Shown here: positions 46,579 to 55,307 of the stretch, one piece after another
How positions within the stretch are numbered: the stretch's first letter is position 1
Layout of the letters: each line of letters begins with the position of its first letter
NCBI GenBank assembly: GCA_949498985.1
Contig: CATECQ010000003.1
Location: 1-59,338, forward strand
DNA: 59,338 nucleotides
Direction of reading: 5' to 3'
Origin: Glaciecola sp. HTCC2999
Lineage (GTDB): Bacteria; Pseudomonadota; Gammaproteobacteria; Enterobacterales; Alteromonadaceae
Translations under genes and position numbers: made by a program
The notes under the pieces: generated by a model
Databases searched by the model: none
Told to the model about the DNA's origin: nothing
Seen by the model: the letters and a program-made list of their open reading frames with translations, nothing else

Positions 46579-46929
46579 ATGCCCTACTCGACTGATGATG
46601 AAATACGTCGTCCATCACATTTAAGTGTCGGGTTATTCAGCGTATGGATTAGCCTACTGTTGTCAGCAAACAGCTTTGCCCAATCAAACCAGTCAAACAA
46701 AAGTGTGGAACCTCAAAAAGCCATTGCTACGGCAAAAAAATCCGTAAAAGGCAAAGTACTGAAAATTGATCGTCAAAAAGAACACTACCGGGTTAAGATG
46801 CTAAATCCACAAGGGCGTGTAGTGTCCGTCAGAATTAACCGTCAATCGGGTAAAGTCATGCCACCTAAAGTCAATCCAGCTGACAAACCCGTCAAACAAG
46901 CCAAAACCGCTAATAACGACAAGGAATAA
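46579..46929 (+). CDS. PepSY-domain-like exported protein
   Basis: 116 residues. A hydrophobic segment (about 16-31, VGLFSVWISLLLSANS) ends FAQ as a likely signal peptide with a long polar n-region; an anchored form is possible. The core (45-95, AIATAKKSVKGKVLKIDRQK, VRINRQSGKVM) resembles a single PepSY module, a fold linked to protease inhibition or sensing. The tail is Lys-rich. It lies 4 bp before the response regulator, so it is probably a periplasmic accessory of that system. AAAGGAA precedes the ATG. Confidence 0.72.
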   Translation: MPYSTDDEIRRPSHLSVGLFSVWISLLLSANSFAQSNQSNKSVEPQKAIATAKKSVKGKVLKIDRQKEHYRVKMLNPQGRVVSVRINRQSGKVMPPKVNPADKPVKQAKTANNDKE

Positions 46930-46933
46930 ATAC

Positions 46934-47608
46934 ATGCGTATTTTGTTAGTCGAAGATAATAGTCAGTTACTTATGCAACTCGATCAATTTCTCCAAGAAC
47001 AAGGTTTTAGTGTTGATTTAGCAGATGATGGCGAGAAAGCCCAATATTTACTCACAGAATATACGTATGACGTCATCATATTAGATTTAGGATTACCTAA
47101 AGTCGACGGTATAAGTGTATTAAAATTTGCTCGTAAAAACAGTATTAACTCACCGGTTTGTATATTGACAGCACGTGATACATGGGAACAAAAAGTATTA
47201 GGATTGGATGCTGGCGCAGATGACTATCTCACCAAACCATTTCATCACAAAGAGTTACTCGCACGAGTGAATGCGTTAATCCGTCGCAGTAGTGGTCATG
47301 CATCATCAGAACTAACTTGTGGTCCAATTCAATTGCATTTAACGCAACAGAAAGTCAAAATCAATGACCAAGCTTTAGATTTAACTGCATATGAATACAA
47401 AGTATTAGAGTACTTGATGTTAAATCCTAAAAAGGTCATTTCAAAAACAGAACTTACCGAACATATCTACGACCAAGATTTTGACTTAGATAGTAATGTC
47501 ATTGAAGTATTTGTCGGACGCTTACGTAAAAAACTCGATCCTGATAATACACTCAAGCCTATTGAAACCTTGCGAGGTAGAGGGTATCGATTATTTTCAC
47601 CCGATTAA
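46934..47608 (+). CDS. OmpR/PhoP-family response regulator
   Basis: 224 residues. Receiver domain with E7/D8, phosphorylation site D51 in VIILDLGLPKVDG and K101 in DDYLTKPF, then a winged-helix DNA-binding domain (about 130-224; LDLTAYEYKVLEYLML, IEVFVGRLRKKLDP, ETLRGRGYRLF). Closest in pattern to PhoP/QseB-type regulators. Target genes are unknown; the PepSY-RR-kinase order suggests a small self-contained sensing unit. Confidence 0.93.
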   Translation: MRILLVEDNSQLLMQLDQFLQEQGFSVDLADDGEKAQYLLTEYTYDVIILDLGLPKVDGISVLKFARKNSINSPVCILTARDTWEQKVLGLDAGADDYLTKPFHHKELLARVNALIRRSSGHASSELTCGPIQLHLTQQKVKINDQALDLTAYEYKVLEYLMLNPKKVISKTELTEHIYDQDFDLDSNVIEVFVGRLRKKLDPDNTLKPIETLRGRGYRLFSPD

Positions 47609-47646
47609 ATCAACTTTCATTAACACTGCGTACGAGTATTGCCATA

Positions 47647-48936
47647 TTGTTGGTAACTTTGGTGCTGTTGCCTATTTTGGCTTTAACCGTATCAACTGCA
47701 TACCAAGATAGTTTAATCAAAGCGAAACAAAGTGAACTTGAATCGATGGCATATGCATTGATTGCTTCTTTTGAAATGGAAGGCAGCCAAATTAATATGC
47801 CCTTTAATGTGTTTGATGATCGCTTAAACATGCCAGAATCAGGCTATCAAGCTCTTATCGTCATGAATCAAACCACCGTATGGCGTTCATCATCGAGTAT
47901 GCTCAATACGACTCCGCTCATCTACCCTCAGGCGAATATTGGTCAATCTATTTTTATTGATTCACCCAAAGCAATACCCGATTCGTTTCTTTATACATTT
48001 ACCGCTGAATTTGAAAGTGAAAATCAGTACATTCCCATTAAATTTTATATTATTGAAAGTAAAACAGCTTATTATGCTGAACTCACTACGTTTAATCATA
48101 GTTTATTGCAAAACGGTTTGTGGGTTGGACTGCTAATCAGTGGCATGCTTTTATTGAGCTTATTATCGGTTGTGAGACCGGTGAAACATCTTGTCGAACA
48201 ACTATCAAATGTTGCATCAGGTGAGCATCATCCTCAAACGGATAATTTAATTCATGGTGACTATCCAAAAGAGCTTAATGCTGTCAAAGATAATGTGAAT
48301 GAATTGCTATTATCAGAATCTCAGCAGCGTACCCGTTTTAAAAATGCGCTACATGATCTTGCCCATTCACTGAAAACGCCATTAAGTGTATTGCAAGGCG
48401 ATGATGATATTCCTACGCAATCTAAAGCGCCAATTGAGCAGATTGATCAAATAATCCATCGTCAATTGGCTCGCTCAGTGTTAGGTAAAGCCAGTTGGCA
48501 GGCACAGATTAATATTCTCTCAGTGATGGAGAGAATTTTGGACTCTATGCGTAAAATCTATCGAGATAAGGAGCTGAATATCGAGCTTTTATGTGACCAT
48601 GACACTTTTATGGTGGCCATTGATACTGCGGATGCCTATGAATTATTAGGTAATGTCATTGATAATGCTTGTAAAGCAGCATGTACCGAAGTATTTATCT
48701 CTCTCAAGCAATCCTCTAATGAACAGGTCATCAGCATCCTCGATGATGGGCCAGGGATCCCAAAACACCTTCAGCAGGAAATTTTAACTCGCGGTAAACG
48801 TTTGGATACCTACACTCAAGGATATGGTATTGGTTTAGCGACAGTGAATGATTTACTCGATTTGTATGGCGCCACCATGAAGATAACATCTCGTCCAGAA
48901 ATCGAAGGGACTAAGATGGAAATCATCATTTCTTAA
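47647..48936 (+). CDS. PhoQ-like sensor histidine kinase
   Basis: 429 residues from TTG at 47647. First helix right at the start (VTLVLLPILALTV), periplasmic domain (about 20-150), second helix (160-177), HAMP-like linker, phospho-acceptor H240 in LHDLAHSLKTPLSVLQG, and ATPase boxes GNVIDNACKAA, DDGPGIP and GYGIGLATVNDLLDLYGA. The frame extends upstream with plausible kinase sequence (FTRLNQLSLTLRTSIAI) but without ATG, GTG or TTG; an ATT at 47593, 8 bp after AGAGGG, may be the true start, overlapping the regulator gene. Pairs with the upstream response regulator. Confidence 0.9.
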   Translation: MLVTLVLLPILALTVSTAYQDSLIKAKQSELESMAYALIASFEMEGSQINMPFNVFDDRLNMPESGYQALIVMNQTTVWRSSSSMLNTTPLIYPQANIGQSIFIDSPKAIPDSFLYTFTAEFESENQYIPIKFYIIESKTAYYAELTTFNHSLLQNGLWVGLLISGMLLLSLLSVVRPVKHLVEQLSNVASGEHHPQTDNLIHGDYPKELNAVKDNVNELLLSESQQRTRFKNALHDLAHSLKTPLSVLQGDDDIPTQSKAPIEQIDQIIHRQLARSVLGKASWQAQINILSVMERILDSMRKIYRDKELNIELLCDHDTFMVAIDTADAYELLGNVIDNACKAACTEVFISLKQSSNEQVISILDDGPGIPKHLQQEILTRGKRLDTYTQGYGIGLATVNDLLDLYGATMKITSRPEIEGTKMEIIIS

Positions 48937-48960
48937 TCCTACTCGTTTTTACAATGCCTG

Positions 48961-50022
48961 TTACTCTTCCCCTTGGGGATTCTCAAGCAACGTCATCTCG
49001 TCTACATCGTCACCTGATAATAACACCGCCAACCAATGGGTTTCTTCCCGCGACTCCAACGCTATTTTTACAATCATTGTCAAGGGTACTGATAAAAGCA
49101 TCCCTACCGAACCGAGTAACCAGCCCCAAAAAATCAATGATAAAAATACCACAAGTGTCGATAACCCTAATCCACGCCCCATAAATCGTGGCTCTATCAT
49201 GTTACCCATGACGGTATTGACCAAAATAAATCCTAAACCGGCTATCCCCGCAGTTCCTAGACCTTGGTCAATAAACGCAATGAGAACGGCAGGGACTGCA
49301 GCAATAATTGAACCGATGTTAGGAATAAAATTGAGTAAGAACGCCAATACAGCCCATAACATAAAATGGGGTACATCTAGCACAAATAACCACAAACCAA
49401 TAAATACACCAGTACCTAAACTCACTAAGGATTTTATTGCAAGATAATCATTAACCGATTGTAAAAAGCGGTCAATATGATGCATTTTCATACCGGGATC
49501 GCGCATAGCAATATGAATTCTTCGAGGCATACTCTCAGCTTCAAATAACATGAAAATCACCGTCAAGATAATCAAAAATACATTGGACAATACGCCACCC
49601 ATACCACTTAAAAAATTAGTTGCCACCGACATCGCAACGGCAGGGTCAAAATAAGACAAAAATAAGTGTTTATCGACAATCACGTTTACTTTGGCTAATT
49701 GTTCAATAATCCAAGCCAGTTCTACCGATAATTGAGTTTGATAATTGGGTAGATTTTGACGAAATTCCCCTAAGGACTGTCCAACTAATCCAGCTAACAT
49801 AAAACCAAAAACGATTATTAACAGTATAACTAGTGTAACTGATAACCATCTGGGTATTTTATAACGTGAAGCACGGTTAATCAGTGGACTACATGCAATT
49901 GCGATAAAGATCGATAACAGAAACGGTACCATAATGGCACTTGCCGCCTTGATTCCGGCTAAGACAATCATTACTGCAGCAGTAACAACAAACGCTTTAG
50001 CCGTAGAAGATTTTAGTTCCAT
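48961..50022 (-). CDS. AI-2E family transporter (PerM/TqsA-like)
   Basis: 353 residues with about eight helices: IKAASAIMVPFLLSIFIAIA at the start, then GFMLAGLVGQSLGEF, FLLNFIPNIGSIIAAVPAVL and GNMIEPRFMGRGLGLSTLVV near the C-terminus, which are the family's conserved segments. Members include TqsA, linked to autoinducer-2 export, and Na+/H+ antiporters; the substrate cannot be assigned. It is convergent with the kinase gene and divergent from folX across 68 bp. Confidence 0.9.
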   Translation of the reverse strand: MELKSSTAKAFVVTAAVMIVLAGIKAASAIMVPFLLSIFIAIACSPLINRASRYKIPRWLSVTLVILLIIVFGFMLAGLVGQSLGEFRQNLPNYQTQLSVELAWIIEQLAKVNVIVDKHLFLSYFDPAVAMSVATNFLSGMGGVLSNVFLIILTVIFMLFEAESMPRRIHIAMRDPGMKMHHIDRFLQSVNDYLAIKSLVSLGTGVFIGLWLFVLDVPHFMLWAVLAFLLNFIPNIGSIIAAVPAVLIAFIDQGLGTAGIAGLGFILVNTVMGNMIEPRFMGRGLGLSTLVVFLSLIFWGWLLGSVGMLLSVPLTMIVKIALESREETHWLAVLLSGDDVDEMTLLENPQGEE

Positions 50023-50090
50023 AGTTCTCTCAGCAAAATAATTTTCAGGTATACATAATGGATACCACTATCATAACAGGAATTTGTGAT

Positions 50091-50465
50091 ATGACTTTAA
50101 ATGAAGCAACAATTCGTATAAAAAACTTACGTTTACGGACTTATATTGGTTTTAATGACGATGAAATAAAAAATAAACAAGATGTCGTAATCAATGCGGT
50201 TATCAAGTATGACGCTCATCAGGCTGCACAATCAGACGAAGTTGAAAACGCCATAAACTACAAAACAGTCACCAAATCGATCATTCGATTAGTGGAAAAT
50301 AACCGTTATTACTTATTAGAAAAACTGACATCAGACATTTTGGCCATCGCAGCAGACCACCCATGGGTGTCATGGGCAGAGGTTGAAGTAGATAAACCCC
50401 ATGCATTACGATTTTCAGATTCAGTCAGTTTAAGTATTTCTTGCTCCAAAGAGCCACAATTTTAA
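50091..50465 (+). CDS. folX: Dihydroneopterin triphosphate 2'-epimerase
   Basis: 124 residues from ATG 50091, which has CAGGAA before it and matches the length of E. coli FolX; an in-frame ATG at 50058 would add 11 residues. Conserved text: [49 protein letters not shown] and [20 protein letters not shown]. It epimerises dihydroneopterin triphosphate to the monapterin form; the FolB aldolase is the close paralogue, but the Glu/Lys pattern and the yfcH neighbour fit FolX. Confidence 0.9.
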   Translation: MTLNEATIRIKNLRLRTYIGFNDDEIKNKQDVVINAVIKYDAHQAAQSDEVENAINYKTVTKSIIRLVENNRYYLLEKLTSDILAIAADHPWVSWAEVEVDKPHALRFSDSVSLSISCSKEPQF

Positions 50466-50490
50466 TGAATAACCAAACAGAGCAAACACG

Positions 50491-51405
50491 ATGAAGATTA
50501 TAATCACAGGTGCCACAGGTTTGATTGGTCAAGCATTTATCGAGCGCTATGCAGAGCAACATCAATTTCATGTGGTGAGTCGTTCTTATAGCAAAGTAAT
50601 TCAAACATTCAGTGATTGGGTTAAAACAGGTCGTGTCGAGTACACAGATTTAGCATCATTAACCGATTTAAATGATTTTGATGCTGTGATAAATCTCGCT
50701 GGCGAACCGATTGTTGATAAGCGTTGGACAGCAAAACAAAAACAGTCAATTTGCACTAGTCGTTGGGATATTACTCAACGATTGGTTGATTTATGTCATG
50801 CAAGTACCCGTCCCCCAGCACATTTTCTGAGTGGATCGGCCATTGGTATCTACGGCCGTCAAACTGCAGATACGATCGTGGATGAACGTTTTACGGATTT
50901 TCATGAGGAATTTTCTCGGGAAATTTGTCAACAATGGGAAGATATTGCACTTCAAGCGAGCTCAGAAGAGACTCGGGTTTGTTTATTACGCACAGGCGTA
51001 GTACTTGCACCAAGAGGAGGTGCACTTGGCAAAATGCGCCTTCCTTTTAGCCTAGGTTTAGGCGGCCCCGTTGCTTCTGGCGAACAAGTGATGTCATGGA
51101 TCCATATTGACGACATGGTTGCAGCACTAAGTCATGTCTTAGAAACAACTGACATTACAGGTCCTGTCAATTTCACAGCGCCTCAGCCAGTATCAAATAG
51201 TGAGTTATCTAAATCCTATGCGAAAAGTCTTAGACGTCCTTGTCTATTCACCGTCCCCAAATTCTCTCTAAGAGTGTTAATGGGGGAATCTGCGGACTTA
51301 CTACTCTATGGACAAAAAGTGCTTCCAGGCGTTCTCACAAACTCTGGATACACATTCCAATATCAAGAAATCGATGGCGCATTAACAGCATTAGCCAAAG
51401 AATAA
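50491..51405 (+). CDS. yfcH: TIGR01777-family epimerase-like protein YfcH
   Basis: 304 residues. Rossmann start IIITGATGLIGQAFIERY, then AVINLAGEPIVDKRWTAKQK, LSGSAIGIYG and LRTGVVLAPRGGALGKMRLP; C-terminal DUF1731 segment with VPKFSLRVLMGESADLLLYG. An extended SDR-type nucleotide-binding protein of unknown substrate. The folX-yfcH pair is conserved with E. coli, 25 bp apart here. Confidence 0.92.
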   Translation: MKIIITGATGLIGQAFIERYAEQHQFHVVSRSYSKVIQTFSDWVKTGRVEYTDLASLTDLNDFDAVINLAGEPIVDKRWTAKQKQSICTSRWDITQRLVDLCHASTRPPAHFLSGSAIGIYGRQTADTIVDERFTDFHEEFSREICQQWEDIALQASSEETRVCLLRTGVVLAPRGGALGKMRLPFSLGLGGPVASGEQVMSWIHIDDMVAALSHVLETTDITGPVNFTAPQPVSNSELSKSYAKSLRRPCLFTVPKFSLRVLMGESADLLLYGQKVLPGVLTNSGYTFQYQEIDGALTALAKE

Positions 51406-51428
51406 GTCTCTACTAATAATTCTGGCAC

Positions 51429-53966
51429 TTATAACATTTTACTCAACAATACTTGGGTATTCATCGACAATAAGCGCCAGCAACTTGTTGCGCCTAATAA
51501 CCCTACAACTACCGCACCAGTAAGCGGTGCAATCAACCAATATTCAATATGCAAACTACTTTGCATTTGAAAAATTTGAGTTTGTAACAAATACAAACTG
51601 ACTTCATTGGCGAGTGCTGCCATTAATCCAGCGACAGAACCGATGATCAAAAACTCATAGATGACTGAGGCTCGGATCATAGAACCCTTAGCTCCTAAGG
51701 TGCGCAATATCGCCAATTCACGCTGACGCTCGTCCATACTCGCTTGGACTTGTGCAACTAAAACCAAACTGCCCGCTACTAACACTAATATTAAAATAAA
51801 CTCAATCGCAGCGGAGACTTGTTCAATAATACTTCGCACTTGGTTTATCCGTGCATCAACGTCAAACATTGTCACACTTGCAAACGGTGCCATGAGACGG
51901 GTCAGTTCAGGTTTTCGCTCAGGAGGAAGATAGAAACTGGTAATATAACTGGCCCTAAAGGCCTCCATAGCCATCGGATGTAATACAAAAAAGAAGTTAG
52001 GCTGCATAGTCTGCCAGTTAACAGTTCGAATACTGGTTACCTCGACCGTAACAATCTCAGAACCGATATTAAACGTCAGCTTGTCCCCCATGCCAATGCG
52101 CATGCGCTCACCTACACGTTCTTCTATCGATACAGGATACACACCAGGAGGTAAATCAGAATTTTCCAATGACCAATCACCATGCCATTTACCCGCGATA
52201 ACTTCATTACCCATTTGCAACTGGGTATCCCAAGTTAAATTGGCCTCGCGACCCATACCACGACGTGTTTCATTAGTCGTATCTTCTTTTTCTTTGGTTA
52301 TATCATGACGTAAAATTTCATCATTAATTTTGACAAACCGACCGCGTGAAACCGGGAATAAACCGTCTGTTTCTATGCCATTATCAGAGAAATGCTGGAT
52401 TAAACTAGGACGTTGTTCTTCAGTCACATTGGTTAAGAAGTAATTGGCTGTGCCTTGAGGTAATTGATCGCGCCATTGCTGCACAATATCATTGCGCATA
52501 ACTAGCACCACCAGTAATAGCATGATAGTGAGCGCAAAACTAATGAGCTGTACAGAATTGTCCAAACTTCGACGTTTTATGCGGGCCCAAGCAAGTTGCC
52601 ATGCGCCCATTCGACCCGAGCCAAGAATTCGTCCTAATACAATTAACCCTAATGTTGAGGCTAGCAGAAGTCCCACTAAAATTAATCCTGAGACAAACAA
52701 AATTAAGCTAATTTTGAGGTTTTGTGAATACACCCACATGAGTAATAATATGGCTCCCCCTGCAGTGAGGTATTGCCCTCCACGCGAAGTGAATGATGAG
52801 GCAATATCGCGTCGCAGCACGCGTAAAGGAGGAATCGAAAATAATCCTAGTAATGGGTAAAGACAAAATAATAAGGCACATACACTCCCTGTGAATATAG
52901 CAATCAATAAGGGACGCCAGTACCAAATTTGTAAGGAAACTTCGACTGTACCGGCTAACGCACTGACAACCAATTGCTGTAACACAAATCCAACTATCGC
53001 CCCTATCACGATCCCTAATAAGGCGATAAAACCAATTTGATATAAATACACTTTACGAATTGTACTTGTACTAGCCCCTAAAGTTTTCATAATTGCAACA
53101 GGGTCAAAATGTCGTTGAGCATAGCGCTGAGCAGCCACTCCAATCGCAACAGCCGCCAAGATAATTGCCAAAAGAGAAGCCAGTAAGAAAAACTGTTCTG
53201 CGCGTGCAACCGATTCACCAATAGGTGAAGTATCATCCTGAACCGATAACCATCTATGGACTTGTCGGTCTAATTGTGGAGAAAGCACATCAAAATAATC
53301 ATCAAGATCGCTTTCAGAGCCCGTAAAATAGACTTTGTAATTAACTCGACTACCCGGCCCCGTCACCCTGGTTGCGTCGATATCGGCTAAATTAATCAAT
53401 ACCATCGGGTCGGCATTGAACACACTAAAGCCTCCATCAGGGATTTCTGATAAGATTTTTGTAATAGTAAACTGTGCTTCACCTAGCTCAATGCTATCAC
53501 CTAGGGAAACACCCAAGAGTTGAAATAAACGAGAGTCTATCCAAGCTTCACCTAAAGCAGGTATTTGCGTAGTCTCAACACCGGTAGCAAATAACTCAGG
53601 AGCAAGCTTGATTGTGCCTTTAAGCGGGTAATCTCCCGATACTGCCCGCAAATCAACCAATGCCAGTTCATCATTTGCAAATGCCATAGAGCGAGTTGAG
53701 GTTTGCTGTGCGGTAGCTAAGTTAAACGTTTGAGCACTCATCACCCATTCAGGATCAATGGGTGTGCGAGCGGATAACTGACGGTCTGCTGCAATAAATT
53801 CAGCTGAACGATCAGTCAACGCCCCTTGTAAACGCTCTGAAAACAAGGATAGGGACAACACCGACGCCACTGACAGTATGATCGCAAATAAAATAATACT
53901 GAGCTCGCCACGCTTCGCTTCATGTTTAAATAAGCGCCACGCTAGTTGTCTAGGCATTGCACTCAT
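51429..53966 (-). CDS. ybbP: ABC transporter permease YbbP (FtsX/MacB type)
   Basis: 845 residues. Ten predicted helices: one near the N-terminus (residues 20-42), a cluster of FtsX-type helices around 260-430, another at 470-490, and three at the C-terminus (about 720-840, ending SCWRLLSMNTQVLLSK). Two large periplasmic segments lie between. The DERQRELAILRTLGAKGSMI segment is the FtsX hallmark. It pairs with the YbbA ATPase for a likely lipoprotein- or lipid-related envelope process; substrate unknown. The start overlaps the ybbA stop by 1 nt. Confidence 0.93.
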   Translation of the reverse strand: MSAMPRQLAWRLFKHEAKRGELSIILFAIILSVASVLSLSLFSERLQGALTDRSAEFIAADRQLSARTPIDPEWVMSAQTFNLATAQQTSTRSMAFANDELALVDLRAVSGDYPLKGTIKLAPELFATGVETTQIPALGEAWIDSRLFQLLGVSLGDSIELGEAQFTITKILSEIPDGGFSVFNADPMVLINLADIDATRVTGPGSRVNYKVYFTGSESDLDDYFDVLSPQLDRQVHRWLSVQDDTSPIGESVARAEQFFLLASLLAIILAAVAIGVAAQRYAQRHFDPVAIMKTLGASTSTIRKVYLYQIGFIALLGIVIGAIVGFVLQQLVVSALAGTVEVSLQIWYWRPLLIAIFTGSVCALLFCLYPLLGLFSIPPLRVLRRDIASSFTSRGGQYLTAGGAILLLMWVYSQNLKISLILFVSGLILVGLLLASTLGLIVLGRILGSGRMGAWQLAWARIKRRSLDNSVQLISFALTIMLLLVVLVMRNDIVQQWRDQLPQGTANYFLTNVTEEQRPSLIQHFSDNGIETDGLFPVSRGRFVKINDEILRHDITKEKEDTTNETRRGMGREANLTWDTQLQMGNEVIAGKWHGDWSLENSDLPPGVYPVSIEERVGERMRIGMGDKLTFNIGSEIVTVEVTSIRTVNWQTMQPNFFFVLHPMAMEAFRASYITSFYLPPERKPELTRLMAPFASVTMFDVDARINQVRSIIEQVSAAIEFILILVLVAGSLVLVAQVQASMDERQRELAILRTLGAKGSMIRASVIYEFLIIGSVAGLMAALANEVSLYLLQTQIFQMQSSLHIEYWLIAPLTGAVVVGLLGATSCWRLLSMNTQVLLSKML

Positions 53967-54634
53967 TAGACCGTCACCTCTTCTAAAACACCCGCATTCA
54001 TCGATAATTGTCGATCACATTTTAATGCAAGTTCTGGATCATGAGTGACCAATACTAATGTCGTGTTTGATTGTTTATTCAGTTCAAATAATAATGACTC
54101 TACATTGTCAGAATTTTTTGCATCCAAATTACCGGTAGGTTCATCGGCAAATAAAATTTTAGGTTGAGTGATGAAAGCACGCGCAATTGCGACACGTTGC
54201 TGTTCGCCACCGGAAAGTTGATTAGGGTAATGCCCAGCACGATGTGCAACGCCCACTTGTTTAAGTACCTCTAATGCTCGTATTTTTGGATTAGATAAAC
54301 CCGTGATCTCTGCAGGCAGCATAATGTTTTCCAATGCCGTTAATGAGGGAACCAGCATAAAACTTTGAAAAATAAAACCCACCTTTTCACCACGTAATTG
54401 TGCACGAGCTTCTTCATCCAAAGCGTGTAGAGGAGCCCCGTCTAACCAAATTTCACCAGATGAAGCAGTATCTAAACCCGCTAACAAACCTAACAGCGTA
54501 GATTTACCGGAACCTGATGAACCCACGATGGCGATAGATTGTCCTTCTTCGACTGAAAAATTAGTCGGTTGAAGGATCTGCAGCTCGCCTTCACTCGTAG
54601 AAACTGTTTTAATAAGGTTTTCGGTTTTTATCAT
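53966..54634 (-). CDS. ybbA: ABC transporter ATP-binding protein YbbA
   Basis: 222 residues. Walker A GSSGSGKS (38-45), Q-loop FQSFMLVPSLTALEN, signature LSGGEQQRVAIARAF and Walker B ILFADEPTGNLD. LolD/MacB-like class. Its ATG and that of tesA, on opposite strands, share the tetranucleotide CATG, so each gene's ribosome site lies in the other's coding sequence. Confidence 0.95.
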   Translation of the reverse strand: MIKTENLIKTVSTSEGELQILQPTNFSVEEGQSIAIVGSSGSGKSTLLGLLAGLDTASSGEIWLDGAPLHALDEEARAQLRGEKVGFIFQSFMLVPSLTALENIMLPAEITGLSNPKIRALEVLKQVGVAHRAGHYPNQLSGGEQQRVAIARAFITQPKILFADEPTGNLDAKNSDNVESLLFELNKQSNTTLVLVTHDPELALKCDRQLSMNAGVLEEVTV

Positions 54635-55307
54635 GAAGTTATTATCACTGTGTGTTGGGTTATTTTTTGTTGTGTTTAATACGGCGACTTATGCCGCAAT
54701 AGATCAACCTACTGCCAGTCCAGCCAAGGTTAATTCTGATATATCAAAAGTACTTATCTTAGGTGATAGCTTAAGCGCCGCATATGGTTTAACTCAAGAA
54801 GAAGGTTGGGTCAGTTTGTTACAAAATATGTTAAGCCAACACGAAGACTCAAAATTCAACAAAATACACCTCATCAACGCTTCAATCAGTGGTGAAACCA
54901 CAGACGGCGGTCTAGCGCGATTAAGCCGTTTAATCAAACAACATCAACCTAGACATATTTTAATTGAGCTTGGCGGTAATGATGGGTTACAAGGTCATAG
55001 CATAAAAAAATTAAAAAACAATCTTCGAGCCATGGTCAAACAAAGCCAACAAGCCGATGTAGAAGTCGCTATTCAGCAAATGCAGATCCCGACTAACTAT
55101 GGCGGACGCTATAATCGCATGTTTACCGATGCCTTTAGCGATATTGGCACTGAATTTGACGTGCCTGTCGTACCATTTTTTTTAACACACATAGCACTTA
55201 ACACGGAATTAATGCAGAACGACGGTATCCACCCTACTGCACCAGCACAGCCTATGATAGCTGAATTCATGCTCGAAGAGTGGATAACGCCTTTAGTAGC
55301 TAATTAG
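54633..55307 (+). CDS. tesA: Acyl-CoA thioesterase I / lysophospholipase L1
   Basis: 224 residues. Signal peptide ends near TYAA (residue 22). SGNH-hydrolase blocks: GDSLSAAYG with nucleophile S46, ASISGETTDGG (block II Gly), ELGGNDGLQG (block III Asn), and DGIHPTAPAQ with catalytic Asp/His. Periplasmic multifunctional esterase. The tesA-ybbA-ybbP divergent cluster is that of E. coli. Its stop codon overlaps the stop of the convergent amidohydrolase gene (TTAG). Confidence 0.94.
   Translation: MKLLSLCVGLFFVVFNTATYAAIDQPTASPAKVNSDISKVLILGDSLSAAYGLTQEEGWVSLLQNMLSQHEDSKFNKIHLINASISGETTDGGLARLSRLIKQHQPRHILIELGGNDGLQGHSIKKLKNNLRAMVKQSQQADVEVAIQQMQIPTNYGGRYNRMFTDAFSDIGTEFDVPVVPFFLTHIALNTELMQNDGIHPTAPAQPMIAEFMLEEWITPLVAN

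Noticed and set aside
50058-50090. Earlier ATG for folX
   Set aside because: Would add 11 residues not present in the family; 50091 has a better-spaced CAGGAA.
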